A stretch of 64,000 nt of DNA from Dyadobacter sp. 50-39 (GTDB lineage Bacteria; Bacteroidota; Bacteroidia; Cytophagales; Spirosomataceae). Below are positions 16,519 through 24,852 of this stretch, in pieces; position 1 is the stretch's first letter, and the number at the start of each line of letters is the position of its first letter. Position numbers and translations under genes: made by a program. Below the pieces are notes generated by a model, which did no database searches, was not told where the DNA came from, and saw only the letters and a list, made by a program, of their open reading frames with translations. The stretch is from positions 173,242-237,241 of the forward strand of contig MKSR01000001.1 in assembly GCA_001898145.1 (NCBI GenBank), written 5' to 3'.

Positions 16519-18492
16519 ATGCATTTGATCCCCAAAACATATGCTGCCGCCACGCTCGCCTGCTGCCTGCAAGCGGCGTCGTTTCAGGCTAATGCCCAGC
16601 AGCGCATACAATCCGTGCAGTTTTCGCAGGTGAATATTACGGATGCCTTCTGGAAACCCAAACAAGAAAAAGTAGCGACAGCAACGCTGAATGCCTGTAT
16701 CATTCAAACCGAAGAAAAATCAGGCCGGATCCGGAATTTCGAGAAGGTCGCCCGCAAGCAGGGAGAGAAGCACGAGGGCATTTACTACGACGACAGCGAC
16801 GTGTACAAAGCCATTGAAGCCATTGCCTATTCGCTGAAAAACCGGCCGGATGCGGCGTTGGAAAGAAAAGCCGACGAATGGATCGATAAAATCGCAGCCG
16901 CCCAGCAGCCCGATGGCTACCTGAACACTTACTACACCCTCACCGACCTCAACCAGCGCTGGACCGACATGGAAAAGCATGAGGATTACTGCGCGGGGCA
17001 CCTGATGGAAGCCGCGGTGGCCTACTATAATACAACCGGCAAACGCAAATTGCTCGACGTGGCCATCCGCTTTGCCGACCATATCGATTCCACTTTCCGC
17101 GTCGCCAACCGCCCGTGGGTGTCGGGCCACCAGGAAATAGAGCTGGCACTGATGAAAATGTACCATTTGACCAACGAAGATCGCTACCTGAAACTGGCCG
17201 ACTGGTTTCTCGACCAGCGCGGCCACGGTTACGGCAAAGGCAAGATCTGGGACGAATGGAAAGACCCCAAATACTGCCAGGACGATGTGCCGGTTAAACA
17301 GCAGAAAGAAATCACCGGCCATGCCGTGCGTGCCATGTACCAATACACCGGCGCTGCCGATGTAGCATCGGTTACGCAGGACCCCGGCTACATGAATGCA
17401 ATGACCGCCGTGTGGGAAGATGTCGTTTACCGCAATATGTACCTGACCGGCGGCATTGGCTCCTCCGGTCATAATGAGGGATTCACCGACGACTATGATC
17501 TGCCCAATGGCAATGCGTACAGCGAAACCTGTGCATCGGTGGGGATGGTATTCTGGAACCAGCGCATGAACGCACTCACCGGCGATGCCAAGTATATAGA
17601 CGTCCTCGAACGAAGCCTGTACAATGGCGCCCTGGATGGGCTTAGTCTCAGCGGCGACACATTTTTCTACGGCAACCCGCTTTCGTCGGTCGGCAACAAT
17701 GCCCGCAGTGCATGGTTTGGAACAGCCTGCTGCCCTTCCAACATTGCCAGGCTGGTAGCTTCCGTGGGCGACTACATTTACGGCAAATCGGATGGAAAAA
17801 TCTGGGTAAATCTGTTTATAGGCAGCAACACCCAGTTTCAGATCGGCAAAACGGCCGTTCCATTGCAAATGACTACCAACTACCCCTGGGATGGGCATGT
17901 AAAAATCAGAGTAACACCTGCCCAGAAAGTCAAATATGCCTTGAACGTGCGCATTCCCGGTTGGGCCGGCAATATGCCCGTGCCCGGCGAGTTATACAGC
18001 TTCGCGTCTGCGGCCAGTGCCAAAATCGAAATACTGCTGAATGGTAAACCGGTAGCATATAAAACCGAAAAAGGCTACGCCATCATTGACCGCACCTGGC
18101 AGAATGGCGATGAAATCGAAATGAAATTACCCATGGAAGTACGGCAGATCAAAGCCCGTCAGGAAGTGAAGGCGGACGCCGATCGCGTCGCCCTTCAACG
18201 CGGGCCGATCGTCTACTGCGTGGAAGGCGCCGACAATGCAGGCGAAGTCTGGAACCTGCTTGTGCCCGAAAAGCCATCATTCAGCACCCGGACGAGCCAG
18301 ATCCTCAACGAGCCCGTCGTCTCGATCCAGGCCGATCTGCAGGTCGTCAAAGCCACGCCGGACGGGCTTAACGTAAAGCCGGAACCGAGGACCGTGACCG
18401 CGATACCGTATTATACATGGGCCAACCGTGGCCGCGGCCCTATGCAGGTTTGGCTGCCTGTGAAGATGAAAAACATCAGGATTGCGGAATAG
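16519..18492 (+). CDS. GH127 beta-L-arabinofuranosidase (second copy)
   Basis: The 657-residue exported enzyme (signal peptide ending near FQANAQ) is close in layout to characterised GH127 beta-L-arabinofuranosidases. The zinc and catalytic residues are readable as Glu336-x-Cys338 in YSETCASVGM and Cys404-Cys405 in TACCPSNIARLVAS. Other family signatures are the substrate helix segment AAAQQPDGYLNTYYTL, the GHLMEAAVAYY helix and GGIGSSGHNEGF. The C-terminal half has beta-sandwich segments (NYPWDGHVKIRV, LNVRIPGWAG). It is the last gene of the locus that begins with the ECF sigma gene; the gap to the first GH127 gene is 43 bases. Confidence 0.92.
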   Translation: MHLIPKTYAAATLACCLQAASFQANAQQRIQSVQFSQVNITDAFWKPKQEKVATATLNACIIQTEEKSGRIRNFEKVARKQGEKHEGIYYDDSDVYKAIEAIAYSLKNRPDAALERKADEWIDKIAAAQQPDGYLNTYYTLTDLNQRWTDMEKHEDYCAGHLMEAAVAYYNTTGKRKLLDVAIRFADHIDSTFRVANRPWVSGHQEIELALMKMYHLTNEDRYLKLADWFLDQRGHGYGKGKIWDEWKDPKYCQDDVPVKQQKEITGHAVRAMYQYTGAADVASVTQDPGYMNAMTAVWEDVVYRNMYLTGGIGSSGHNEGFTDDYDLPNGNAYSETCASVGMVFWNQRMNALTGDAKYIDVLERSLYNGALDGLSLSGDTFFYGNPLSSVGNNARSAWFGTACCPSNIARLVASVGDYIYGKSDGKIWVNLFIGSNTQFQIGKTAVPLQMTTNYPWDGHVKIRVTPAQKVKYALNVRIPGWAGNMPVPGELYSFASAASAKIEILLNGKPVAYKTEKGYAIIDRTWQNGDEIEMKLPMEVRQIKARQEVKADADRVALQRGPIVYCVEGADNAGEVWNLLVPEKPSFSTRTSQILNEPVVSIQADLQVVKATPDGLNVKPEPRTVTAIPYYTWANRGRGPMQVWLPVKMKNIRIAE

Positions 18493-18517
18493 CAGCGCAG
18501 CGTAAGCATCCGGTCAT

Positions 18518-18525
18518 TATCTTTG
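18518..18525 (+). promoter_or_regulatory. predicted -7 element upstream of Crp/Fnr gene 1
   Basis: TATCTTTG fits the Bacteroidota -7 consensus TAnnTTTG. No TTTG is present at the expected -33 spacing, so this is a weak or activator-dependent promoter call. Transcription from here would start around 18532, only a few bases before the GTG at 18536; the in-frame GTG at 18572 would give a normal leader. Confidence 0.4.
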
Positions 18526-18535
18526 GTACTGGCCG

Positions 18536-19150
18536 GTGCGGCCGCTTATTCACTATTCATCGCGAAATCCGGTGGTTGACCAATTCATTCAATACCTGAC
18601 CGACAAAATCACGCTTTCGGACCAGGAAAGGGCGCAGATAACCGAGGTATGTATTTTAAAAAAGATCCGCAAACGGCAATTGCTGTTGCAGGCGGGCGAC
18701 AGCTGGAAATACAATGCATTTGTATGCAATGGGTTTCTGAAAACCTATTCCATTGATAATAAGGGCAATGAACATATTCTCAGCTTTGCCCCGGAGAATT
18801 ATTGGTCGGGCGACCGGGAGAGCCTAATGACCGGCAACCCATCGCGGTTCAATATAGAGGCGGTAGAGGATACGGATGTGGTGTTGATATCCAAAGAAAA
18901 TTTTGACCATTTGTGCCGTACGATCCCACAACTGAACGATCTTGTCAATGCGCTGCTGCACAAAAGTTTCGTTGTATCCCAGGACCGCATCCACGCTGGC
19001 ATTAGCCTTTCGGCAGAAGAAAAGTATCAGAAATTCCTGGACCAATACCCGCAGATCGCTAACCGCATTCCCCAGCATATGATTGCTTCCTACATAGGCA
19101 TAACGCCCGAAACACTCACGCGGATCAGACGCAATAACGCCGCCAGATAG
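18536..19150 (+). CDS. Crp/Fnr-family transcriptional regulator 1
   Basis: A 204-residue protein (GTG start) with a cyclic-nucleotide-binding-like beta-roll (LLLQAGDSWKYNAFVCNGFLKT, NKGNEHILSFAPENYWSGD) and a C-terminal helix-turn-helix (IPQHMIASYIGITPETLTRIRR). The nucleotide-binding Arg-Ser motif of true Crp is not evident, which is usual in this Bacteroidota subgroup. Comparison with the second copy in this window suggests that GTG at 18572 (giving MVDQFIQYL) may be the true start, since its first residues align with that protein's N-terminus. It is followed by a short-chain dehydrogenase gene whose upstream region has a perfect inverted repeat, so that gene is its likely target (inference). 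Confidence 0.87.
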   Translation: MRPLIHYSSRNPVVDQFIQYLTDKITLSDQERAQITEVCILKKIRKRQLLLQAGDSWKYNAFVCNGFLKTYSIDNKGNEHILSFAPENYWSGDRESLMTGNPSRFNIEAVEDTDVVLISKENFDHLCRTIPQLNDLVNALLHKSFVVSQDRIHAGISLSAEEKYQKFLDQYPQIANRIPQHMIASYIGITPETLTRIRRNNAAR

Positions 19151-19165
19151 CTGTCTATGCCATTT

Positions 19166-19208
19166 CCATTGACATTTGTTTGTTATTTTTTCAAGCAAAT
19201 GTCAATGG
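19166..19208. promoter_or_regulatory. 13-bp perfect inverted repeat upstream of the SDR gene
   Basis: Arms CCATTGACATTTG (19166-19178) and CAAATGTCAATGG (19196-19208) are exact reverse complements, separated by a T-rich 17-base spacer. It lies between Crp/Fnr gene 1 (stop at 19150) and the dehydrogenase start at 19265, immediately before a -7-like CAACTTTG at 19229-19236. It may be an operator for the adjacent regulator or a hairpin attenuator. No T-run follows on the plus strand, so a simple terminator is less likely. Confidence 0.6.
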
Positions 19209-19264
19209 AGCACGGCACCCGCGTTGTGCAACTTTGCATCGTCAAACATTTAAAATTAAAGACG

Positions 19265-20122
19265 ATGAACAAGACAGTATTTATTACCGGAACCAGTACC
19301 GGTTTTGGTAAACTCACCGCAACTACATTGGCCGGCGCCGGCCTCACCGTGATAGCCGGCATGCGTAATACCGCAGGCAAAAACCGCACAGTGGCCGAAG
19401 AACTCGCCGCTATTCCGAATATCGAGGTAGTGGAAATAGACCTGACCGACGACGCTTCGGTGGCCGCGGCATTTGAAAAAGTACTTGCCAGACATGGAAA
19501 AATCGATGTGCTGGTTAACAATGCGGCTGTGAGCGGATTCGGCGTGTTCGAATCTTACAGCGTCGACCGCATCCGTGAAATGTTTGAGATCAATTTCTAT
19601 GGCGTCGTAAGGACCTACCAGGCTGTGCTTCCTGCCATGCGTGTTGCACGAAGCGGGCTTATCATCAACATTACCTCGGGTGCCAGCGGCCATACTTTGC
19701 CGTTTATGGTCCCTTACCTGGCATCCAAATTCGGAGTTGAAAGTATTACCGAGGGTTTGCAGGACGAGTTGAAGCAGTTCGGCATCGATAATGTGTCGAT
19801 ACAGCCCGGGGTGTACCCTACCGAAATGAACACAGGTGCCAAAGCCGGCATACACGGCGACAAACCGGAAATCTCCCTGGCGTACGATCCGCTTGCTTCG
19901 GAGCAGTTCAATGCGCTGGGCCAGGGCCTTTTCGGCAAGATGACCACTTTCGACATGAACCCCCAAACGATCGCCGACGGGGTGTTGAAACTGATCCAAA
20001 TGCCTGCCGGCCAACGCCCGCTGCGCTTCCCGCTCGACGCCATTGCCCAAGGCACGGACGTGGAATTCATCAACGCCCGCGCGGAAATCAAAGCCAAATG
20101 GGTAGCAGCATACATGGCTTAG
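19265..20122 (+). CDS. short-chain dehydrogenase/reductase (classical SDR)
   Basis: The 285-residue NAD(P)-dependent oxidoreductase shows the SDR motifs in order: cofactor loop TGTSTGFGK (residues 8-16), NNAAVSG, the catalytic Ser in INITSGASG, and YxxxK in YLASKFG. The chosen ATG at 19265 places the cofactor-binding strand at the N-terminus as usual; the longer open frame starts inside the inverted repeat region. The substrate is unknown. It follows Crp/Fnr gene 1 on the same strand with a 114-base gap that contains its own promoter-like elements. Confidence 0.9.
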   Translation: MNKTVFITGTSTGFGKLTATTLAGAGLTVIAGMRNTAGKNRTVAEELAAIPNIEVVEIDLTDDASVAAAFEKVLARHGKIDVLVNNAAVSGFGVFESYSVDRIREMFEINFYGVVRTYQAVLPAMRVARSGLIINITSGASGHTLPFMVPYLASKFGVESITEGLQDELKQFGIDNVSIQPGVYPTEMNTGAKAGIHGDKPEISLAYDPLASEQFNALGQGLFGKMTTFDMNPQTIADGVLKLIQMPAGQRPLRFPLDAIAQGTDVEFINARAEIKAKWVAAYMA

Positions 20123-20128
20123 GTGCGG

Positions 20129-22516
20129 CTACTCGCTTCGCAGGCTTTTGACCGGATCCAGCATCGCCGCGCGCACGCTCTGAAAGCTCACAGTGAGCAG
20201 CGCCACCAGGGTCATCAGTAGTCCGCCCACGAAAAACAGGGACCAGGATATGGATATCTTAAACTCGAAGTTTTGCAACCACTGGTTCATCAGGTACCAG
20301 GCAATGGGCAAAGCGACGATGATGGCCGGCAGCACCGGTTTCAGGAAATCCCGGGAAAGCAATGCCACGACATTGGCCACGGAAGCTCCCAGTACTTTTC
20401 GTACGCCAATTTCTTTCGTGCGTTGCTCGGCAGTGAATGTGGCAAGCCCGAAAAGTCCCATACTGGCAATCAGTACAGCTAAAATCGTGGCGAACTCGAT
20501 CAGCCGGGCTGTGCGTGTTTCGGATCGATAGGCTTTTGCAAGGGTCTCGTCCAGGAAACTATATTCGAAAACCTGGTCCGGAAATGTTCCGGTCCAGGCT
20601 TTTTCAATGTCAGCCAGCGCAGTACGGATGGAAGCTGCGTTTTGACTTTGCAGCTTGATACCGGCCTGATAGAAATTGTTAGGAACGACCTGAATAATGG
20701 TTGGATCGATCTTCTGGTGCAGCGAGTTGACATGAAAATTCTGCGCAACTCCCGCGATGGTGGCAAACTCGTCACTATCACCATAATACACTCTTCGTCC
20801 GAGCGCTGCCTGCGGGTGCGTAATCCCGACCCTGCCCAGGAACACTTCGTTGACGATGATTCTGAAATTGGCAGTATCGCTGTCTTTCAACGGCTCGCCA
20901 GCCAGCATCCGGATGCCATAGGTGTCGAGGTAATGCGAATCACCCATTTTCATCTGCGTTTTTATTTGAACGGTTTTCGGCCCCTCCCGGTACTCCATGG
21001 CCTGCATCCAGTTACTTTCCGCGGAAGCACTGTTGAACGAATAGCTGACATCCCTGATCTGCGCAGAGCGCATCAGCTGATTGCGGAGCATTTGCAGCTT
21101 TTCGGGCTTATTGTCTGGTATCCCCACCGTAATAATGGCCGTTTTGTTAAATCCCAGGTCGGCATTGCGAAAGAAATCCAGTTGCCGGTCAATCAGCAAT
21201 GCGCAGCAGATCAGTACCAGTGAAACCGTAAACTGTACGGCCACCAGCCCCTCACGCATGGAAAACCACTGGCCTGCCCTTGCCGCGGCATTGTCTTTCA
21301 GCGCCCAGATAGGTGCCATGCCCGATAAACGCATCGCGGGGTAAATGCCGGCCAGCAAGGTGGTCAGGATCAGCAGCAAACCCGAGAACAGCGCAGTTTG
21401 CGGCGAGTACAGGTCGTCCGTTGTAATGGGTATGGCAAGCGTCGATGCAAGGAGTGGGAGCATCGCCATACTGATAACCAGCGCGATAATCCCCGCAAAG
21501 CAGGTCATCAGACCCGCCTCGGCCAGAAACTGCCAGATCAGCGATTGACGGCTGCTGCCTACCGCTTTACGGATCCCCACTTCCTTCGCCCGCCGGAACG
21601 CCCGCGCGGTACTGAGGTTGATAAAATTGAAACAGGCAATCAGCAAGACGAGCGCCCCGATCACGGAGAGTGTTTTCAGCAGCCCTACATTGGCACTCCT
21701 GCCGCCAAGGTTACCTGCATAATGTATCTCGGACAGATGATTGAGCTTAAAACGTTTGTCGGACAATGCATCCTTACCCATGTATTTGAGCACAACAGTC
21801 TTGAACCGTCCAGCCAGCTGTTTTGCGTCTACGTCCTTTTTCAATACAACAAATACCTGGAAATTGTCATTCCAGCCATTCCATCTGTTTTCATCAAAAT
21901 TGGGGTCAACCTGTTTGACGGTTGCAAACGATACCAGCATATTAAATGGAAAGCTCGTAGTTTTCGGGTAGTCTTCCACAACACCGGTAACTGTCAGGTC
22001 ATGCCGGGTGTCCATGCGGATGATTTGACCGACAACGTCCGTCGTCCCGAAGTACTTCTGAGCGTACGTGCGCGTGAGCACAATGCTGTTGGGCTCAGAC
22101 AATGCACGGGCCGGAGTACCCGCCAGCCAGGTATAATCGAACGTTCGGAAGAGTGCATTGTCGGCGAATACAAACGACTCCCTGAATTTCTTTTCTCCGG
22201 AAGCGGCCATGGTTCGCCCACTCACCTGCATCAGCGGCGCGATGGTTTCCGCTTCGGGCATGTCGGCCCGAAGCGCATTGGCCATGCCGGTGTAAGTGCC
22301 CGGGTAAGTATGGTTTTCTTTGATATTTTCTGTTTCGACCCTGTAAATGCGGTCAATCTTTGACTGAGCCAGATCGTAGCTGGTCTCGTGCACTACGACA
22401 ACAAAGATCAGCACCGCGCAAGCCATTCCCATGGCAAGCCCGGTGACATTGATGAACGAATAGCCTTTCCCGTTTAAAAAGCTTCTGAAAGCGATGCTTA
22501 AGTGGTTTAAGATCAT
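20129..22516 (-). CDS. MacB/FtsX-type ABC transporter permease
   Basis: The 795-residue protein has the duplicated layout of Bacteroidota MacB-like permeases: an N-terminal membrane helix (GLAMGMACAVLIFVVVV, about residues 25-45), a large periplasmic MacB_PCD domain (about 45-250), three helices of an FtsX domain (near 285-430, including ARAFRRAKEVGIRKAVGSSRQSL), a second periplasmic domain and a second FtsX domain near the C-terminus (EQRTKEIGVRKVLGAS). The paired EVGIRKAVG/EIGVRKVLG coupling motifs are diagnostic. No ATPase gene is adjacent. Such orphan permeases are common in Cytophagales and are usually linked to efflux or cell-envelope stress; the substrate is unknown. It ends 6 bases from the convergent SDR gene. 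Confidence 0.9.
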   Translation of the reverse strand: MILNHLSIAFRSFLNGKGYSFINVTGLAMGMACAVLIFVVVVHETSYDLAQSKIDRIYRVETENIKENHTYPGTYTGMANALRADMPEAETIAPLMQVSGRTMAASGEKKFRESFVFADNALFRTFDYTWLAGTPARALSEPNSIVLTRTYAQKYFGTTDVVGQIIRMDTRHDLTVTGVVEDYPKTTSFPFNMLVSFATVKQVDPNFDENRWNGWNDNFQVFVVLKKDVDAKQLAGRFKTVVLKYMGKDALSDKRFKLNHLSEIHYAGNLGGRSANVGLLKTLSVIGALVLLIACFNFINLSTARAFRRAKEVGIRKAVGSSRQSLIWQFLAEAGLMTCFAGIIALVISMAMLPLLASTLAIPITTDDLYSPQTALFSGLLLILTTLLAGIYPAMRLSGMAPIWALKDNAAARAGQWFSMREGLVAVQFTVSLVLICCALLIDRQLDFFRNADLGFNKTAIITVGIPDNKPEKLQMLRNQLMRSAQIRDVSYSFNSASAESNWMQAMEYREGPKTVQIKTQMKMGDSHYLDTYGIRMLAGEPLKDSDTANFRIIVNEVFLGRVGITHPQAALGRRVYYGDSDEFATIAGVAQNFHVNSLHQKIDPTIIQVVPNNFYQAGIKLQSQNAASIRTALADIEKAWTGTFPDQVFEYSFLDETLAKAYRSETRTARLIEFATILAVLIASMGLFGLATFTAEQRTKEIGVRKVLGASVANVVALLSRDFLKPVLPAIIVALPIAWYLMNQWLQNFEFKISISWSLFFVGGLLMTLVALLTVSFQSVRAAMLDPVKSLRSE

Positions 22517-22687
22517 GACCGGCCTGGAAGTTTAGATTCGGTCAGCGCACCACTAATGGCATGCCACTTTTGCCGGAACCTCATCCTGAGGCGCTCTGCC
22601 ATTATTATGCTGCTTACGCCGGATAAAAATGTCCGCTTTCGAACGCCGGCGTGCCAATACGGACATTGCAAAGCCGAATCACTAACT

Positions 22688-22732
22688 AGTCAAGACCGGC
22701 GACGCCAAACTCACGCGGCGCCGGCCTTGACT
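22688..22732. repeat. 14-bp inverted repeat, possible hairpin downstream of the VOC gene
   Basis: Arms AGTCAAGACCGGCG (22688-22701) and CGCCGGCCTTGACT (22719-22732) pair with one G-U wobble around a 17-base loop. It begins 6 bases after the stop codon of the minus-strand VOC gene. No T-run follows, so if it ends transcription it is not a classical intrinsic terminator. The rest of the 221-base gap between VOC and permease genes holds nothing I recognise. Confidence 0.5.
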
Positions 22733-22737
22733 ATCTG

Positions 22738-23658
22738 TTATTTCCCTTCAAATGCACTTACCAACGGCGCTATTTCCAGCCTTTTCATCGGCAGCAGCGC
22801 CTGCGTGATGCGGTTAACCTCCTCCTGCGTGCCTTTGACCATCAGTTCTTCCAGCACGATCGGGGTGACCTGCCAGGAGACGCCGAATTTATCCTTCAAC
22901 CAGCCACACTGCTCCGCTTCCGGAACTGCCGACAGTTTTGGAAAAAAATAATCCAGCTCCTGCTGGTCCTCGCAGTTCACCACGATCGAAATACCTTCGT
23001 TAAAACCGAATTTGTGGGCATGCGCACTGTCCATGGCCGTAAACCACGAATCCTCCAATTTGAAATCGGCGAACATGACCGTACCAGGCTTGTCCGGCCC
23101 GGGACCGCCCTCCGGATAACGGTGAAGCGAGCCCAGCCGGGAGTTGGTAAAAACCGAGCAGTAAAAATTAATCGCCTCTTCGGCCCTTCCGCATTGATCT
23201 CCCACAAACAGCAGCGAGGTAATGATCGGGGGCCGGGGCTCGCCGTCGGGGTTGGTCAGAATCAGCTGCCACGAAATGCCATACTTGTCCTGGATCCAGC
23301 CGTACCGCTTACTGAACGGATATTCGTCGATCGGCATCAACGCATTTCCGCCCTGGGAAAGCTTGCTCCATACCTCGTCTATTTTCTCACGCGCAGACTC
23401 CTGCGAACCGTTGAAAAACAGCGGGTCGAAATTCACCATGAAAGATATCGATGGATTGGGCTTGAAGAGCGGCCCGGCGCTGACGGCCATGAATTTCTGG
23501 TTCCAGAGCTCAAAAATAACCATATCCGCGTCGCCCGATGGGGTACCCTCCATCCGGGTAATGCTGGTAACCCGCGATTCCGGGAATACCGATGCGTAAA
23601 ACTCAGCCGCCTCGGCAGCTTCCTTATCAAACCATAGATGCGGGACGATTTTCTGCAT
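22738..23658 (-). CDS. VOC-family protein with two PhnB-like (3-demethylubiquinone methyltransferase-like) domains
   Basis: The 306-residue protein is two copies of the PF06983 glyoxalase-like fold: the first starts MQKIVPHLWFDKEAAEAAE and has SISFMVNFDPLFFNG, the second starts PPIITSLLFVGDQCGRAEEA and has GISIVVNCEDQQELDYF. Each half ends in a W-x-DKYGxSWQ segment (GWIQDKYGISWQ, GWLKDKFGVSWQ). Despite the family name, these are not shown to be methyltransferases; reactions are unknown. ATG at 23658 is preferred over GTG at 23664, two codons upstream. It is alone on its strand between the permease and the DUF3574 gene. Confidence 0.85.
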   Translation of the reverse strand: MQKIVPHLWFDKEAAEAAEFYASVFPESRVTSITRMEGTPSGDADMVIFELWNQKFMAVSAGPLFKPNPSISFMVNFDPLFFNGSQESAREKIDEVWSKLSQGGNALMPIDEYPFSKRYGWIQDKYGISWQLILTNPDGEPRPPIITSLLFVGDQCGRAEEAINFYCSVFTNSRLGSLHRYPEGGPGPDKPGTVMFADFKLEDSWFTAMDSAHAHKFGFNEGISIVVNCEDQQELDYFFPKLSAVPEAEQCGWLKDKFGVSWQVTPIVLEELMVKGTQEEVNRITQALLPMKRLEIAPLVSAFEGK

Positions 23659-23783
23659 GACCACTTGATTTTAGGTGAGAATCCGAACGATGCACTGATA
23701 GCAGATATAAAGGTAGTAACTTGGGCTAAGTATGCGGGCACATGAGTCCGCTTCTTTAAACCTTTCATCTTACAACCTGAACG

Positions 23784-24188
23784 ATGGTCCGACTCAAACG
23801 ATTGCCCTATTACTACGCGATGGCCGGCTGCCTGGGCCTCGCCTCCTGCGCAAGCTACCAGCGCAGCGACCTTTATTTCGGCAGAGACATTCCTGGCGGC
23901 GGTGCCGTCAGCGAGCAGCAATGGAAAAATTTCAGCGACAGCGTCATCAGTACCTATTTTCCCGAAGGCTATACCGAATGGGATGCCAATGGGCGCTGGA
24001 AGGACACTGAAACAAAACAGACGATCACCGAGCCTACGAAAGTTGTGACATTCTTCGGAAGGAAAACCCGCGAAAGAAGCACCGCCATCGACAATGTAGC
24101 CCAAAGCTATCTCCGCCGCTTCCGCCAGCAAAGCGTGCTCAGGACCGATAGCAGATCCAGGGTAAAATTTATCAGCAAGGCGCCGTAA
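23784..24188 (+). CDS. DUF3574-family lipoprotein
   Basis: The 134-residue protein has a lipobox (LASCASY, Cys near residue 22) and then the DUF3574 core: DLYFGRDIPGGGAVSEQQW, YFPEGYTEWDANGRW, and the C-terminal SYLRRFRQQSVLR. The family is widespread and of unknown function; the spacing of these motifs fills the whole mature protein, so the length is normal. It stands alone, divergent from the VOC gene, with 125 bases between the two starts. Confidence 0.75.
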   Translation: MVRLKRLPYYYAMAGCLGLASCASYQRSDLYFGRDIPGGGAVSEQQWKNFSDSVISTYFPEGYTEWDANGRWKDTETKQTITEPTKVVTFFGRKTRERSTAIDNVAQSYLRRFRQQSVLRTDSRSRVKFISKAP

Positions 24189-24268
24189 GCAACGGGCAGA
24201 ATTGCAGTCTGCTGGCATGGTTTTGGTGGTCTGATGGGCACGAAATCAACAATTAAACCATCATCGAC

Positions 24269-24787
24269 ATGAAAAAATTAATGATCACTGCGGCAATGGC
24301 GCTGTTTTGTGCAGGTGCCACGACCTATGCGCAAAGCACAAGCAGCTCGACGGATAAGTCCAAAACGACCAAGGCCACGGGCCAGGGCCTAAAAACCCCT
24401 ACACCCAAGAATGAGCAAAAAAGCACCGACCAGGCGCAGGATAAGCAAGCGCAAGCGGCTCAGTCGAAAGATGCAAAAACAGACAAGCCCAACCCTACCG
24501 ACCAGGTAGCACAAAAGAGCAATGAAAATGACGGCAGTAACCGGCCGGGAGGTGCCACACACGAGAATGCCAATGATGTAGGGCGGTATTCCGACCGCGA
24601 ACACGCCGGATCCATGTTGTTTTCCAAAGAGGCCATCGCGATACGCCGCAAAAACCTGACCGAACCCGACAATACTGTAAAAGAAGGAAGTGGCTCTGCG
24701 CCCAAAAACACGAAGAACCATACCGGTACGACCGGCAATTACAGGAACCTGGCGACACAGACCAGCGGAATTCCATCCAGCGAATAG
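24269..24787 (+). CDS. low-complexity secreted protein
   Basis: The 172-residue protein has a signal peptide (MKKLMITAAMALFCAGATTYAQ). The mature part is almost entirely polar, rich in Lys, Thr, Gln, Asn, Ser and Asp, with runs such as QAQDKQAQAAQSKDAKTDK, and has no predicted fold that I recognise. It is probably disordered in the periplasm. It is followed by a strong hairpin terminator at 24811-24847, which supports its being a real transcription unit. Its function is unknown. Confidence 0.6.
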   Translation: MKKLMITAAMALFCAGATTYAQSTSSSTDKSKTTKATGQGLKTPTPKNEQKSTDQAQDKQAQAAQSKDAKTDKPNPTDQVAQKSNENDGSNRPGGATHENANDVGRYSDREHAGSMLFSKEAIAIRRKNLTEPDNTVKEGSGSAPKNTKNHTGTTGNYRNLATQTSGIPSSE

Positions 24788-24810
24788 AACCAGGGTTATC
24801 GTCCCCTTTA

Positions 24811-24847
24811 AAACCCCGGGGCAAGCTTGTCCAGGGGTTTATTTGTT
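24811..24847. terminator. intrinsic terminator between convergent genes
   Basis: AAACCCC (24811-24817) pairs with GGGGTTT (24834-24840), with an inner stem CAAG/CTTG, then a T-rich tail ATTTGTTT on the plus strand. On the minus strand the same stem is followed by TTTTAAA. It can serve both the low-complexity gene and the convergent glycosyltransferase gene. Confidence 0.7.
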
Positions 24848-24852
24848 TCACA

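Noticed and set aside
19166-19208. Inverted repeat as terminal repeats of a small mobile element
   Set aside because: The arms are only 17 bases apart and no target-site duplication or transposase is present; a regulatory role is more likely.
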